A stretch of 64,000 nucleotides of DNA from Corynebacterium sp. MSK008 (GCF_030232585.1 NZ_JASPJX010000002.1:62001-126000); one strand, 5' to 3'. Numbered from the stretch's first letter, positions 35,423 to 45,354 are shown. The notes: a model not told the origin generated them from the sequence alone. Made by a program: numbers and translations.

Positions 35423-35655
35423 AGTCCTTCAACGTCTAGGGAGATATTCGAAGCAGCCTGGAGAGTTCCTGAACACGGACCCCAAAACTGACAGACCCCT
35501 ATTCAATCGCAATAAACCATCGAAAAGAAGTCCTTATCCCCACTGAAAGCCATAAAAGTCGAGATATTAAGACAAACTTCATATCTCCACCCCGCTGACC
35601 TCGATCTTTGTCCAACTTTTAAACGCAAATAAATTGAGTGATCTTCACCACAAAA
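35384..35655. repeat. 272-base direct repeat, copy 2 (upstream region plus start of paralogue B)
   Basis: This is the partner of 31044-31315: 269 of 272 bases agree with no indel. It includes the start codon region and everything upstream to the crtI 3' end. Two identical promoters in direct orientation 4.3 kb apart give a substrate for deletion or gene conversion between the paralogues. Confidence 0.9.
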
Positions 35656-35681
35656 TCGGCGGTTCCTCCACAAACCAGCGC

Positions 35682-37211
35682 TCAGTGGTCCAGCGGACCC
35701 GAACTTCTGTCGCCGCGCACCCGCTTGAGCACATTCTCAGCGGAAATCAAGCACATGGGCACGCCCACCCCAGGCGTCGTGGTCGCTCCAGCGTACATCA
35801 GCGACTCCAACTTCCGGCTCTTGTTGGAGCCGCGCAGAAACGCCGACTGCCGCAGGGTGTGCGCCGGCCCGATCGATCCGCCGGACCAGGCGTTGTAGCG
35901 CTCGGCAAAGTCTGCAGGACCGAGCGTTTGCTTTACGACGATCCTCCGGCCCAACCCCGCAACCCCACACCGTGACGCAATCTGCTCAATCGCCGCGTCG
36001 GCGATGCGCTGCACCTGTTCCGAGGCCTCGCCTCGATACATGTCGCCGTGGCCCACCGAGGGATCCGCGGGCACCGGCACCAGCACGAACAGGTTCTCGT
36101 GGCCGGCGGGTGCGACAGGGGGGTCGGTCGCGGAGGGCTTGGACACGTAGATGGACTGCGACGCCGCCAGTGGCCGGCTGGCAACCGGTCCATTAAATAC
36201 AGCATCGAAGTCGTCGGACCAGTCGTCGCTGAACAGGAAGTTGTGGTGGGCTAGCTCCGGGATCTCGCCTTGAACGCCCAGCATGACCAGCACCGTGCCC
36301 AAGCCGGGGTCCCGCGGGGCGAACCAGGACTCGTCGTAGGTGCGCTTGTCCTTGGGCAGCAGGCGGGTTTCGGTGTGGTGGAGGTCCGCGGCGGAGATGG
36401 TCAGGTCGGCGGGGAGCCTTTGGCCGTCGATAAGCATTACGCCCCTGTCCTCGATGGCCGCGACCTCGGCGTTGAAGATAAACCGCGCGCCTTGCTCGAC
36501 GGCGAGCGCGTAGAGCGCGTCCATGACCGCGGCGAAACCGCCCTGCGGGTACAGCACCCCCTGGGTGAGGTCGGTGTGGCTGAGCAGGTGGTACATGCTC
36601 GGCGTGCGGCTCGGGTGCGAGGAAAGGAACACCGACGGGTACGTGAGCATCTGGCGCAGGCGCGTGTCCGTGAAGCGCTTGGCCACGAACCGGTCCAGCG
36701 GCTCCGTGAGGTAGCGCGCGAGGCGGGCGTACTGGCCGCGGATGCGCTTCAGGGGCGCCAGGGAGCGGAAGTTGGTGTACAGGAAGTTCTGGATGGCCAG
36801 GTCGTAGGTTTCCTCGGCGCTGTCCAGGTATTCGCGGAGCTTGTCACCGGCGCCGGGTTCGATGCTTTCAAAGAGCTTCGCGGCGTTGTCGCGGCCGGAG
36901 TGGACGTCGATGGGCTGGCTGGTCTCCGGGAAAAGGCGGTAGGCGGGGGCGAGGGGTTGGAGGTCCAGGAGGTCGTCGGTGCGCTTGCCGAAAAGCCCGA
37001 AGAAGTGGTCGAACGCGTCCGGCATGAGGTACCAGCTCGGGCCGGTGTCGAACCGGAAACCGTCGATGGTCTCGTTGCCGGCGCGGCCACCGTGGGTGGG
37101 CAGCTTTTCCACCACGGTGGTGTCGATGCCCTCCCGGGCGAGCAGCGCTGCAGTGGCCATGCCGGCCACGCCGGCGCCGATCACGATGGCTGACTTCGGT
37201 TGCTGTTTCAT
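35682..37211 (-). CDS. crtI: CrtI, phytoene desaturase
   Basis: This 509-residue FAD-dependent carotenoid desaturase converts phytoene to lycopene-type products. The dinucleotide-binding motif is at the N-terminus (IVIGAGVAGMATAALLAREG with VVEKLPTHGGRAG), FRFDTGPSWYLMPD follows, and the bacterial CrtI C-terminal signature is present (LYAGATTTPGVGVPMCLISA, approximately, at about 470-490). Its ATG overlaps the crtB stop (ATGA), giving a coupled crtB-crtI operon. No crtE, crtEb or cyclase gene is nearby, so the rest of the pathway must be elsewhere. Confidence 0.95.
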   Translation of the reverse strand: MKQQPKSAIVIGAGVAGMATAALLAREGIDTTVVEKLPTHGGRAGNETIDGFRFDTGPSWYLMPDAFDHFFGLFGKRTDDLLDLQPLAPAYRLFPETSQPIDVHSGRDNAAKLFESIEPGAGDKLREYLDSAEETYDLAIQNFLYTNFRSLAPLKRIRGQYARLARYLTEPLDRFVAKRFTDTRLRQMLTYPSVFLSSHPSRTPSMYHLLSHTDLTQGVLYPQGGFAAVMDALYALAVEQGARFIFNAEVAAIEDRGVMLIDGQRLPADLTISAADLHHTETRLLPKDKRTYDESWFAPRDPGLGTVLVMLGVQGEIPELAHHNFLFSDDWSDDFDAVFNGPVASRPLAASQSIYVSKPSATDPPVAPAGHENLFVLVPVPADPSVGHGDMYRGEASEQVQRIADAAIEQIASRCGVAGLGRRIVVKQTLGPADFAERYNAWSGGSIGPAHTLRQSAFLRGSNKSRKLESLMYAGATTTPGVGVPMCLISAENVLKRVRGDRSSGPLDH

Positions 37212-38047
37212 GGCTTCCTGGCTTTCGCGAACGCTTTTGCGGTCAGCGCTACTTTGAGGTGGTTGGGCACGCTGATCCTTCTGGTCTGCAGCTCGCTCGC
37301 GGGGGTGGCGGCGATGCGTGCGTTGAGCTCCCGAAACAGCGCCTCCGCGGCGGCCACTCCCCCGCGCGCGGCGGGCGGCAGCAGCGGAATGGCGTTGTGG
37401 GCGCGGTCGAGCTCGTCGGTGATTTGGCTGGTGAGGGTGGACTTTAGATCGTCGTCAAGCGGGGCGTTAAAGTACGCGCGACCGAGCACACGGCTATCCT
37501 CCCCGAGGTCGCGCAGGAAATTGACCTTCTGAAACGCACTGCCGAGCGCGCGGGCGCCCTCCTCCAACTCGCGGCGATGCGGGGTGTCGCGGCCGCGCAG
37601 GAAAATGTCCAGGCACATCAAGCCGATCACCTCGGCCGAGCCATATATATAGGTATCCAGCTGTTGCTTTGTGAACGTGGTCTGCGTCAGATCCGCGCGC
37701 ATGGAGGCGAAAAATGCTCGGACGTGGTCCTCGCTGAGACGGCACTCGCGGAACGTGCGCGCCCACGCGTGCAGCACCGGATCCGTGTGGAATCGGTGGG
37801 CCGGGGCGTGCAGCACCTGCTCTTCGTACAGGTCAAGGGCGGTTTCCGGGCACTCGTTAGCCTGGGAGGTAGTGCCGTCCACAATCTCGTCCGCGATGCG
37901 CACCACGGCATACAGGTTCCGGATATGCGTGCGCTCCGGCTTCGGGAGCGTGCGCACGGCCAGGGAAAAACTTGTCGAATACTGCGCAATCACCTGCGCC
38001 GCCGCCTTGTCCGCCATGGCGTCGAAGCAGGAGAGGTAGGTGTCCAC
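37208..38047 (-). CDS. crtB: CrtB, phytoene synthase
   Basis: This 279-residue trans-isoprenyl diphosphate synthase-type enzyme condenses two geranylgeranyl diphosphates. Family motifs are YSTSFSLAVRTLP, VVRIADEIVDG (first Asp-rich motif) and LGSAFQKVNFLRDLGEDSR (second Asp-rich motif). The start is taken at GTG 38047; AAGG is very close to it, and an internal ATG at 38017 (MADKAAAQV) is an alternative. First gene of crtB-crtI. The region upstream carries a repeat element at 38099-38171 and the tRNA terminator. Confidence 0.93.
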   Translation of the reverse strand: MDTYLSCFDAMADKAAAQVIAQYSTSFSLAVRTLPKPERTHIRNLYAVVRIADEIVDGTTSQANECPETALDLYEEQVLHAPAHRFHTDPVLHAWARTFRECRLSEDHVRAFFASMRADLTQTTFTKQQLDTYIYGSAEVIGLMCLDIFLRGRDTPHRRELEEGARALGSAFQKVNFLRDLGEDSRVLGRAYFNAPLDDDLKSTLTSQITDELDRAHNAIPLLPPAARGGVAAAEALFRELNARIAATPASELQTRRISVPNHLKVALTAKAFAKARKP

Positions 38048-38098
38048 GCCTTGGCAGCTTACCGTGGGCGTGCGACGGGATAGGCCGCATTTCGATTC

Positions 38099-38171
38099 TC
38101 ACTTTCGCACTTTGTCTACCTGCTATTTCGGAGTCTCATTCTGACTTTGGTAGAGGAAAGTGCGAAAGTCA
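38099..38171. repeat. Paired inverted-motif element (CACTTTCGCACTTT type)
   Basis: A 22-base arm at 38099-38120 recurs in inverted form, with a few mismatches, at 38149-38171. Further partial copies of the motif (TTCTCACTTTC at 38173-38183, GGAAGTGCGAAG at 38188-38199) follow. The element lies between crtB and the tRNA terminator and has the same flavour as the other solitary elements, though less symmetrical. Confidence 0.6.
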
Positions 38172-38213
38172 TTCTCACTTTCACGGTGGAAGTGCGAAGC
38201 TTACGTCGCAAAG

Positions 38214-38243
38214 CAAAAAGCTCCCTCCGTAACCGGAGGGAGC
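38214..38243 (-). terminator. Terminator of the tRNA-Ile/tRNA-Ala transcript
   Basis: GCTCCCTCCG (38220-38229) pairs with CGGAGGGAGC (38234-38243) with a 4-base loop; on the minus strand TTTTTGC follows. It lies 6 bases past the end of tRNA-Ala. Confidence 0.9.
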
Positions 38244-38249
38244 AATCTG

Positions 38250-38322
38250 TGGAGCATAGGAGAATCGAACTCCTGACATCCTGCTTGCAAAGCAGGTGCT
38301 CTACCAACTGAGCTAATGCCCC
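38250..38322 (-). tRNA. tRNA-Ala (anticodon TGC)
   Basis: This 73-nt cloverleaf on the minus strand has acceptor GGGGCAT with ATGCTCC (one G-U pair), D arm AGCTCAGTTGGTAGAGC, anticodon loop TTTGCAA (TGC) and T loop GTTCGATTC. CCA is not encoded. It is cotranscribed with tRNA-Ile, as is usual downstream of gyrA in actinobacteria. Confidence 0.97.
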
Positions 38323-38340
38323 GCGTACCCAAGGGTACCG

Positions 38341-38414
38341 TGGGCCTAGCAAGAATCGAACTTGCGACCTCATCGTTATCAGCGATGCGCTCTAACCGAC
38401 TGAGCTATAGGCCC
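38341..38414 (-). tRNA. tRNA-Ile (anticodon GAT)
   Basis: This 74-nt cloverleaf on the minus strand has acceptor GGGCCTA with TAGGCCC, anticodon loop CTGATAA (GAT) and T loop GTTCGATTC. CCA is not encoded. It precedes tRNA-Ala by 18 bases in the same transcript. Confidence 0.97.
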
Positions 38415-38554
38415 TTGGAACGAATAGGAATATTACAGAGCACCCACAACAGCTCCAAATCGCCAGCGTAAGGCGCATAAAAGAGCAATTGCTTATCGAC
38501 GATTCACGCCCCGACAAGCAGGGGTAACAGGCGGGGGTACGCGCGGCAGAAAGT

Positions 38555-38713
38555 GGTGAACAATCCGGTCTGTCCTGGGATTTTACGTGTCTTTGCTGGT
38601 GAGCGGGCGCGTCTTGGGTTCGTGGGGTGGTTCGGCGGAGGCTGATTGGTGAACAATCCGAGCTCATCTGGCCTTGCAAACGTTGAACAATCCGAACCAA
38701 GTGTTGAACGATC
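38555..38713 (+). promoter_or_regulatory. Direct-repeat array GGTGAACAATCCG upstream of the secreted protease
   Basis: In the 389-base gene-free region 38415-38803 there are four same-direction copies: GGTGAACAATCCG at 38555 and 38648, GTTGAACAATCCG at 38682 and a variant GTTGAACGATC at 38703. The last lies about 90 bases before the start of the protease gene. This placement suggests binding sites for a regulator. The 12-mer GTTGAACAATCC also occurs upstream of the secreted-protein gene at 11792, and a related motif recurs at 58515-58638. Confidence 0.55.
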
Positions 38714-38803
38714 TTACCTCGGTTTACCTGCGCAAACTCCTTGCATAAAGTCATGGACATCGAAGCAGCCCATGTCCACTACAACGCAAAAAGGAGCAAC
38801 GAG

Positions 38804-39898
38804 ATGCGCGCACAAACCAAGGCCCTCGCCGCCGCACTTGCAGCAGCCCTCGCCTTCACCGGCCTCCAGCCGGCCGCCGTCGCAGACGCCTCCGCACTCG
38901 TTGACCTCCAAGCGGCCGAATACGTCATCGACTCCGACAACGACGGCCTCCCCGACGATTGGGAAACCGAGGGCGTCGTGCTTCACGACGGCACCGAGCT
39001 CGCCCTCCCCGACTGGGGTGTCGACCCCAACCGCCCCGACCTGTTCCTCCAGCTCAACTGGATGGAAGCACACAACGGCAAGTCCTTCGCACCGTCCGCG
39101 GAGGCCCTGCAGGACATCGTCGACCTCTTCGACGACCACGGCATCGCCCTGCACATCGACGCCGGCGAGACCTACACCAACATCCCCAACTACACCGAGT
39201 TCCACGGCGGCGAAACCGTGGCCTACTCCCAGTACTACTTCGCCGACCAGATCACCGGCGTGCGCCTGCTGAAGGACATTGACACCCACCTCGGCGACCG
39301 CGCCAACGCCTTCCGCCTGGGCATCATCGGCGACCAGATCGACCGCGGCGACTACACCACCGGCGTTGCCCTCGTCGGCGACAGCGCCTTCTTCGTGGCC
39401 AACAACGGCCAGATCGACTCCGACGAGCAACTCCGCAACGCCATCCTCCACGAGTTCGGCCACACCCTAGGCCTGCGCCACAACGGTGCAGCGGACGTCA
39501 CCCGCAAACTGCCGCGCACCCAGGCCACGCCGGCGGACTACCTGTCCGTGATGAACTACGACCACCAGTTCACCCACTTCAACTACTCCGAGCAGGGCTA
39601 CACCGCGGAAGGCCCGGACGGCCCCGTCGAGGTGCCCGCCGACTGGGACTCCCTGGTCCTGGACACCCCGCGCATCGGCCGCGACGCCCTCGAGCTCGGC
39701 GCCCGCGCCGTCTCCCACGGCGCCGCTCCGGTGGCTGTGGCTTCGGTGGCCGAGCAGGATTCTGAGGCTTCCGCCGAGGCTGCCAAGGCCGCGGGCGTGA
39801 ACGTCGCCGCGATCATCGGCTCCGTCGTCGCAGCCCTGGCCGTCCTGGGCATCGCGGGTGCAGGTTTCGCCGCCATGAACGGCCTGCTCCCCTTCTAG
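38804..39898 (+). CDS. Secreted metzincin-type zinc metalloprotease, membrane-anchored
   Basis: This 364-residue protein has a signal peptide (about residues 1-28) and a Ca-binding-like loop DSDNDGLPDDWE (about 43-54). The metzincin zinc motif HEFGHTLGLRH is at 216-226, with a downstream methionine turn SVMNYD (about 248). A C-terminal transmembrane helix (about 333-355, VAAIIGSVVAALAVLGIAGAGF) ends the protein. Catalytic H, E, H and H are all present. It would act on extracellular or surface substrates. ATG 38804 is chosen over upstream in-frame codons because AAAAGGAG lies 8 bases before it and the signal peptide begins there. Substrate unknown; upstream repeats suggest regulation. Confidence 0.85.
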   Translation: MRAQTKALAAALAAALAFTGLQPAAVADASALVDLQAAEYVIDSDNDGLPDDWETEGVVLHDGTELALPDWGVDPNRPDLFLQLNWMEAHNGKSFAPSAEALQDIVDLFDDHGIALHIDAGETYTNIPNYTEFHGGETVAYSQYYFADQITGVRLLKDIDTHLGDRANAFRLGIIGDQIDRGDYTTGVALVGDSAFFVANNGQIDSDEQLRNAILHEFGHTLGLRHNGAADVTRKLPRTQATPADYLSVMNYDHQFTHFNYSEQGYTAEGPDGPVEVPADWDSLVLDTPRIGRDALELGARAVSHGAAPVAVASVAEQDSEASAEAAKAAGVNVAAIIGSVVAALAVLGIAGAGFAAMNGLLPF

Positions 39899-39916
39899 GT
39901 TCCCAGTGCCGCCAAC

Positions 39917-39942
39917 GCCCCGGTTCCTCCGGGGCGATTTTC
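39917..39942 (+). terminator. Terminator after the metalloprotease gene
   Basis: GCCCCGG (39917-39923) pairs with CCGGGGC (39929-39935) with a 5-base loop, followed by GATTTTC. The stem is short and the U run weak, but the position 19 bases after the stop fits. Confidence 0.65.
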
Positions 39943-40023
39943 GTTGGTGCCGACCAATAGTTGGGGCCACCGGAATTGTCCGCAATGCGGAGTCCGCAAG
40001 CGAGGGAGAGCGGAAATGGCGAA

Positions 40024-40129
40024 GTCGATACCTTGAGGTCGATAGTTGCTGGTCAGAGCTTTTCGACGGAAAACCGCCGGAACAGGGCTCAACCCTGCGA
40101 CCAGGAACTATCGACATCGAGGTATCGAC
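40024..40129. repeat. Solitary paired inverted-motif element (GTCGATAc/g type)
   Basis: A 24-base arm at 40024-40047 (GTCGATACC, then GGTCGATAGTT) is matched in inverted form with two mismatches at 40106-40129 (AACTATCGAC, then GGTATCGAC). Each arm carries two copies of the motif in the same direction. Total 106 bases, between the metalloprotease and DUF3566 genes. A unit resembling one arm (GTCGATACC, then AGGTCG) also occurs at 43625-43643 inside the left terminal repeat of the second TIR element. Confidence 0.75.
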
Positions 40130-40154
40130 ATGGGGGTTTTGGAGCCGGGACCCC

Positions 40155-40499
40155 CTACTTGGCCCGGTTGGACATGGTGAAGCTGACGCCGCCGACCAGG
40201 TCCGCGATGGCGTTGTACATGACCACCGTCAGCGGGGCCATGATCACTTGGAACAGGAAGCCCACCAGGCCGAACAGGCCCGCGGCGGACATCGCCAGTT
40301 TCATGTCCACCACCTGGTCGCCGCCGACGCCGCCGATCAGCGAATTCACTGAATCCACCACCCCGGCGCGCTCCAGCCCGTAGTAGACCAGCACGCAGGC
40401 GGCCATCCAGGCGATGAAGCCCAGAAAGGCCAGCAGCGTTACCACTTTGAAGGTGGAGCCGGCGCCGATGTGGCGCACTGTCACTTTGCGGACGGCCAC
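40155..40499 (-). CDS. DUF3566 membrane protein downstream of gyrA
   Basis: This 114-residue protein has two transmembrane helices (about residues 18-40, FKVVTLLAFLGFIAWMAACV, and 72-97). It is the orthologue of the DUF3566 protein that follows gyrA throughout actinobacteria. It starts at GTG 40499, 3 bases past the gyrA stop, so it is cotranscribed and probably coupled with gyrA. The molecular role is unknown. It lacks the long disordered N-terminal extension found in mycobacterial homologues. Confidence 0.9.
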   Translation of the reverse strand: MAVRKVTVRHIGAGSTFKVVTLLAFLGFIAWMAACVLVYYGLERAGVVDSVNSLIGGVGGDQVVDMKLAMSAAGLFGLVGFLFQVIMAPLTVVMYNAIADLVGGVSFTMSNRAK

Positions 40500-40502
40500 G
40501 GG

Positions 40503-43055
<2,553 letters not shown>

Positions 43056-43115
43056 GTGATTGAGTCTAGCGGGCTTCTCCGGGTTTTCCCGGTTGTGGCG
43101 TGGTATCAAAGTGGT

Positions 43116-43328
43116 ATGGCTATGACGCTCCGCTTGACCGCAGACGAGGACAAGGCGCTCGTGCTTTTGGCTTCAGCATGGGGATGCTCGAAGCAGGAGG
43201 CCGCGCGCCGTGCGGTAGTTACCGCAGCATCGCGATTGCTTGACGACGCCCACGTCACCGACCTCGCCCGCTCCCTCATCCCCACCTACGCCAGTATGGA
43301 ATCCCGGATCCGTCAGGCCCGGTCATGA
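43116..43328 (+). CDS. Small RHH-type antitoxin-like protein
   Basis: This 70-residue protein has an N-terminal strand and helices (MTLRLTADEDKALVLLASAW, then GCSKQEAARRAVVTA) typical of ribbon-helix-helix antitoxins. ATG 43116 lies 60 bases from the divergent gyrA start. Its stop overlaps the ATG of the next gene by 4 bases (ATGA), as in toxin-antitoxin operons. It would bind its own promoter and neutralise the partner. Confidence 0.75.
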   Translation: MAMTLRLTADEDKALVLLASAWGCSKQEAARRAVVTAASRLLDDAHVTDLARSLIPTYASMESRIRQARS

Positions 43329-43588
43329 GGGGTTTTTCCAGCGAGCAGCTCCTGGCCGTCGCCGACGAGTACTGCGCCTTTCACGGCTGCCACGTCCGTT
43401 CCTTCGCAGCCCTGGCGGTCAGCGCCGCCGTCCCCGGCGCCCGTTTCCACGGCGTGCCGGTTTTCGACAGCGTGGAGGCGGCCGCTGCTGCGCTGGCCGA
43501 AACCATCCGGGCGCTGCAGCCCCTGTCCGGGGCCAACGCTGGGTTCGCGGACATCGCCGCCGAGGTGTACCGGCGCTGGGCCGAGTGA
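43325..43588 (+). CDS. Doc/Fic-like partner of the RHH protein, degenerate
   Basis: This 87-residue protein weakly resembles the death-on-curing (Doc) family: an N-terminal AVADEYCAFHG, a middle VRSFAALAVSAAV, and LQPLSGANAGFA (about residues 64-75) where Doc/Fic has HPFxDGNKRxA. The catalytic histidine and the DGNKR residues are not conserved, so AMPylation/phosphorylation chemistry would be lost if the alignment is right. It is translationally coupled to the upstream RHH gene. Its stop abuts the left terminal repeat of the next element. A toxin role is inferred from context only. Confidence 0.6.
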   Translation: MRGFSSEQLLAVADEYCAFHGCHVRSFAALAVSAAVPGARFHGVPVFDSVEAAAAALAETIRALQPLSGANAGFADIAAEVYRRWAE

Positions 43589-43675
43589 AGTTTTGTAAAA
43601 GTCGGCCGATCGGGGCGCGCCGATGTCGATACCTGCAGGTCGCGCCCAGGCGCCTCGCCGAGTTTTGCAAAATCA
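43588..43675. repeat. Left terminal repeat (TTTTGYAAAA type)
   Basis: GAAGTTTTGTAAAAGTCGGC begins at 43588 and GCCGAGTTTTGCAAAATC ends at 43674; the two are inverted relative to each other. The second motif runs into the stop codon of the enclosed gene (43673-43675). The central part contains a GTCGATACC unit resembling the arms of the 40024 element. Confidence 0.7.
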
Positions 43676-44641
43676 GATGAAGCCGTCTTTCCGAAGGAGC
43701 GCTTCTGTCACCGCAGGGATTGAACGCAGCGTGCCAGTGGCGAAACGCAGCGGGCGGATCTGCAACAACTGGAGTTCGATGTTGATCTCGGCGTCCTTGA
43801 CCCGCTGCTGCTTGGTCCAGTGGTGGATGCCGTCGTACATGAAGCCGTACCGGGGCTCCACCAGAGCAGCATCAAGGGTGGTGACCAGTCTGTTTCGTTT
43901 CCGCACTGGCAGCTGCTCCCGGAAGGTGAAGCCGTGTTTGCCGGCGAGTCTTGCCAGAATCAGTCGCATTTCGGTTTCTTTCGGGGAGTCCGCCACGGCG
44001 CTTGAGGAGCTGATGACGGAGGCTAACCATCGGTCGTCGATAAGCTTGTGCCCTGCAAGAACCAGAGACTCTGGGGTGACGGCAAGAAACCGACGGACAG
44101 CGTCCACGAGCTGCACGGCCCTGACGAAGACAGGATCGTCCTCGACCGTCTCAACCTCCCACCCCGCCTCTCCGCGGCGGAGCGCCTTCAACGCCTGGAT
44201 TGTCGCCAGTGGGGGCGTTGCCAGCTGCACAACCTCGCCGTTGAAGAACACGCGCCAGACGTCCTGAGGTTTGGGGCTGCCGCGAACCATTCCCGGACTT
44301 GTGCTGTTGGCCAGGACTTTCCGGCCGATTTTGGGGTTGATGAGGACGGTGTCGCACATGTCTACCAGCGTGGGAAGGCCGAACAACGCCAACGCCCCGA
44401 AACCGGACAGGGTTGTCCCTGGGTGAGACAGTGCGTGTGCGGCGGCGCGGCAACTCGCGGGGACGCGGTAGACCACGCGCCTGGGATGAGAGGCTGCCGC
44501 CGCCGCAGCAATGGGGCCTGGGATGAGCATGTCTGTGGGCACGGAAAAGTACTGGTTGACCGGGTGCGCCGGCAATCCGGGCAGGGGATCCCGCATGATC
44601 GCGTGCCCAACAGTGATGTTCATACCGTTGTAAAGTCCCAT
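43673..44641 (-). CDS. AbiEi-like protein with C-terminal nuclease-like domain
   Basis: This 322-residue protein, taking ATG 44641, has a helix-rich N-terminus, a middle AbiEi-like part (LSGFGALALFGLPTLVD, then LATPPLATIQALKALRRGEA) and a C-terminal domain. That domain is comparable to the one of the 17112 gene: SPKETEMRLILARL against SPYESLLRVILRE, then FREQLPV, LDAALVEPRYGFMYDG and DAEINIELQLL. Glu, Asp and Asp-Gly positions suggest a PD-(D/E)XK fold but are less regular here. The frame extends to a TTG at 44707 inside the right terminal repeat; 44641 (AAAGG just upstream) or 44623 are more likely starts. No adjacent AbiEii toxin. Confidence 0.7.
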   Translation of the reverse strand: MGLYNGMNITVGHAIMRDPLPGLPAHPVNQYFSVPTDMLIPGPIAAAAAASHPRRVVYRVPASCRAAAHALSHPGTTLSGFGALALFGLPTLVDMCDTVLINPKIGRKVLANSTSPGMVRGSPKPQDVWRVFFNGEVVQLATPPLATIQALKALRRGEAGWEVETVEDDPVFVRAVQLVDAVRRFLAVTPESLVLAGHKLIDDRWLASVISSSSAVADSPKETEMRLILARLAGKHGFTFREQLPVRKRNRLVTTLDAALVEPRYGFMYDGIHHWTKQQRVKDAEINIELQLLQIRPLRFATGTLRSIPAVTEALLRKDGFI

Positions 44642-44695
44642 ACCTTTTGGACGGTGAAAGCGCCGGTTTGGATCCCTTGACGGGCAAAATTTTCG

Positions 44696-44787
44696 GAAGT
44701 CTTGCAAAAGTCGGCGAGAACCCCTCCCCCGACCTGGGATTATCTACCTGGGCACCCGGCGGACGGACGAGTTTTACAAAATCCGCC
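44696..44787. repeat. Right terminal repeat (TTTTGYAAAA type)
   Basis: GAAGTCTTGCAAAAGTCGGC (44696) and GACGAGTTTTACAAAATCCG (44766) are inverted to each other, 72 bases apart motif to motif as in the left copy. The centre has two direct ACCTGGG units resembling the motif of the 51620 element. It lies 55 bases upstream of the enclosed gene and just before the secreted-protein gene at 44832. Confidence 0.7.
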
Positions 44788-44831
44788 CAGTACAAGGCCC
44801 GCACAATCCCCCACCGCCTAACATGTTCCCC

Positions 44832-45269
44832 ATGAAGAAAACTGTTGCGGCGCTGGCGGCCGCCGCCCTGCTCGCCGCCCCCTCCCCCGCGTTTGCGCAG
44901 GACACGGCCATTTCGCAGCTGTCCTCGGCGAGCTCGAAGGGGTCGTCCAAGCCGAACTACTACCCGGACTACGACAAGGACGTGAACCCGCCAGAGAAGC
45001 GCGCGCTGGAGGGGTCCTACACGGGCTCGGCGCCGATTTCTCTGGCTATCGCTTTTGCCGCGACGGCGGTGACTGTGCAGCTCATCGTCGATTTCGTGCC
45101 GCAGGCGCGCGAGGCGGTGGACAACCTGGCGGAGCAGTTTAATCTGACGCATGTGCCGGGCTCGTCGGAAGGCAATCGCCTGATTCCTGCGAAGGAAATC
45201 ACGGCGTTTGTGCAGTCCTACGCGGACCAGTACCTGCCGAAGCTCCAGGGGTACCTCCCCCAGCGTTAG
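44832..45269 (+). CDS. Small secreted protein of unknown function
   Basis: This 145-residue protein has a classical signal peptide (MKKTVAALAAAALLAAPSPA, cleavage after AFA). The mature part is Ser/Lys/Tyr-rich (SSKPNYYPDYDKDVNPPEKR), then has one hydrophobic helix (about residues 62-82, ISLAIAFAATAVTVQLIVDF) and an amphipathic C-terminus. An ATG three codons earlier (44823) is in frame; neither has a clear Shine-Dalgarno. It lies directly after the TIR element and before a terminator. Family not recognised. Confidence 0.75.
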   Translation: MKKTVAALAAAALLAAPSPAFAQDTAISQLSSASSKGSSKPNYYPDYDKDVNPPEKRALEGSYTGSAPISLAIAFAATAVTVQLIVDFVPQAREAVDNLAEQFNLTHVPGSSEGNRLIPAKEITAFVQSYADQYLPKLQGYLPQR

Positions 45270-45354
45270 CTCCACCACACAGCTGTGTTACGGTTGTGCC
45301 CGTTGTGGTTGCAGTAAACCCACGAGAGGTACTGCGGTGGAAGAGCTGCAACCG

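Larger units (their letters stand above)
43588..44787. mobile_element. Second TIR-bounded element carrying an AbiEi-like gene
   Basis: This 1,200-base interval holds one minus-strand gene between two inverted repeats built on TTTTGYAAAA. In each repeat the two motif copies are exactly 72 bases apart. Left (43591, 43663) and right (44700, 44772) copies align best in inverted orientation, sharing CTCGCCGA next to TTTTGCAA. Size, gene type and layout equal the element at 17025-18216, while the repeat sequences are unrelated. No target duplication was seen. It sits between gyrA and gyrB, a known variable spot in corynebacteria. Confidence 0.5.

Noticed and set aside
28887..35491. Very long open frames opposite the giant surface-protein genes (754 and 1162 codons) and opposite metE (959 codons)
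   Set aside because: They mirror codon bias of the GC-rich sense genes, have no ribosome sites, and encode low-complexity Val/Leu/Asp/Arg-rich strings without domains.
43673..44641. Complete AbiE toxin-antitoxin system
   Set aside because: No nucleotidyltransferase (AbiEii) gene is adjacent to either AbiEi-like gene.
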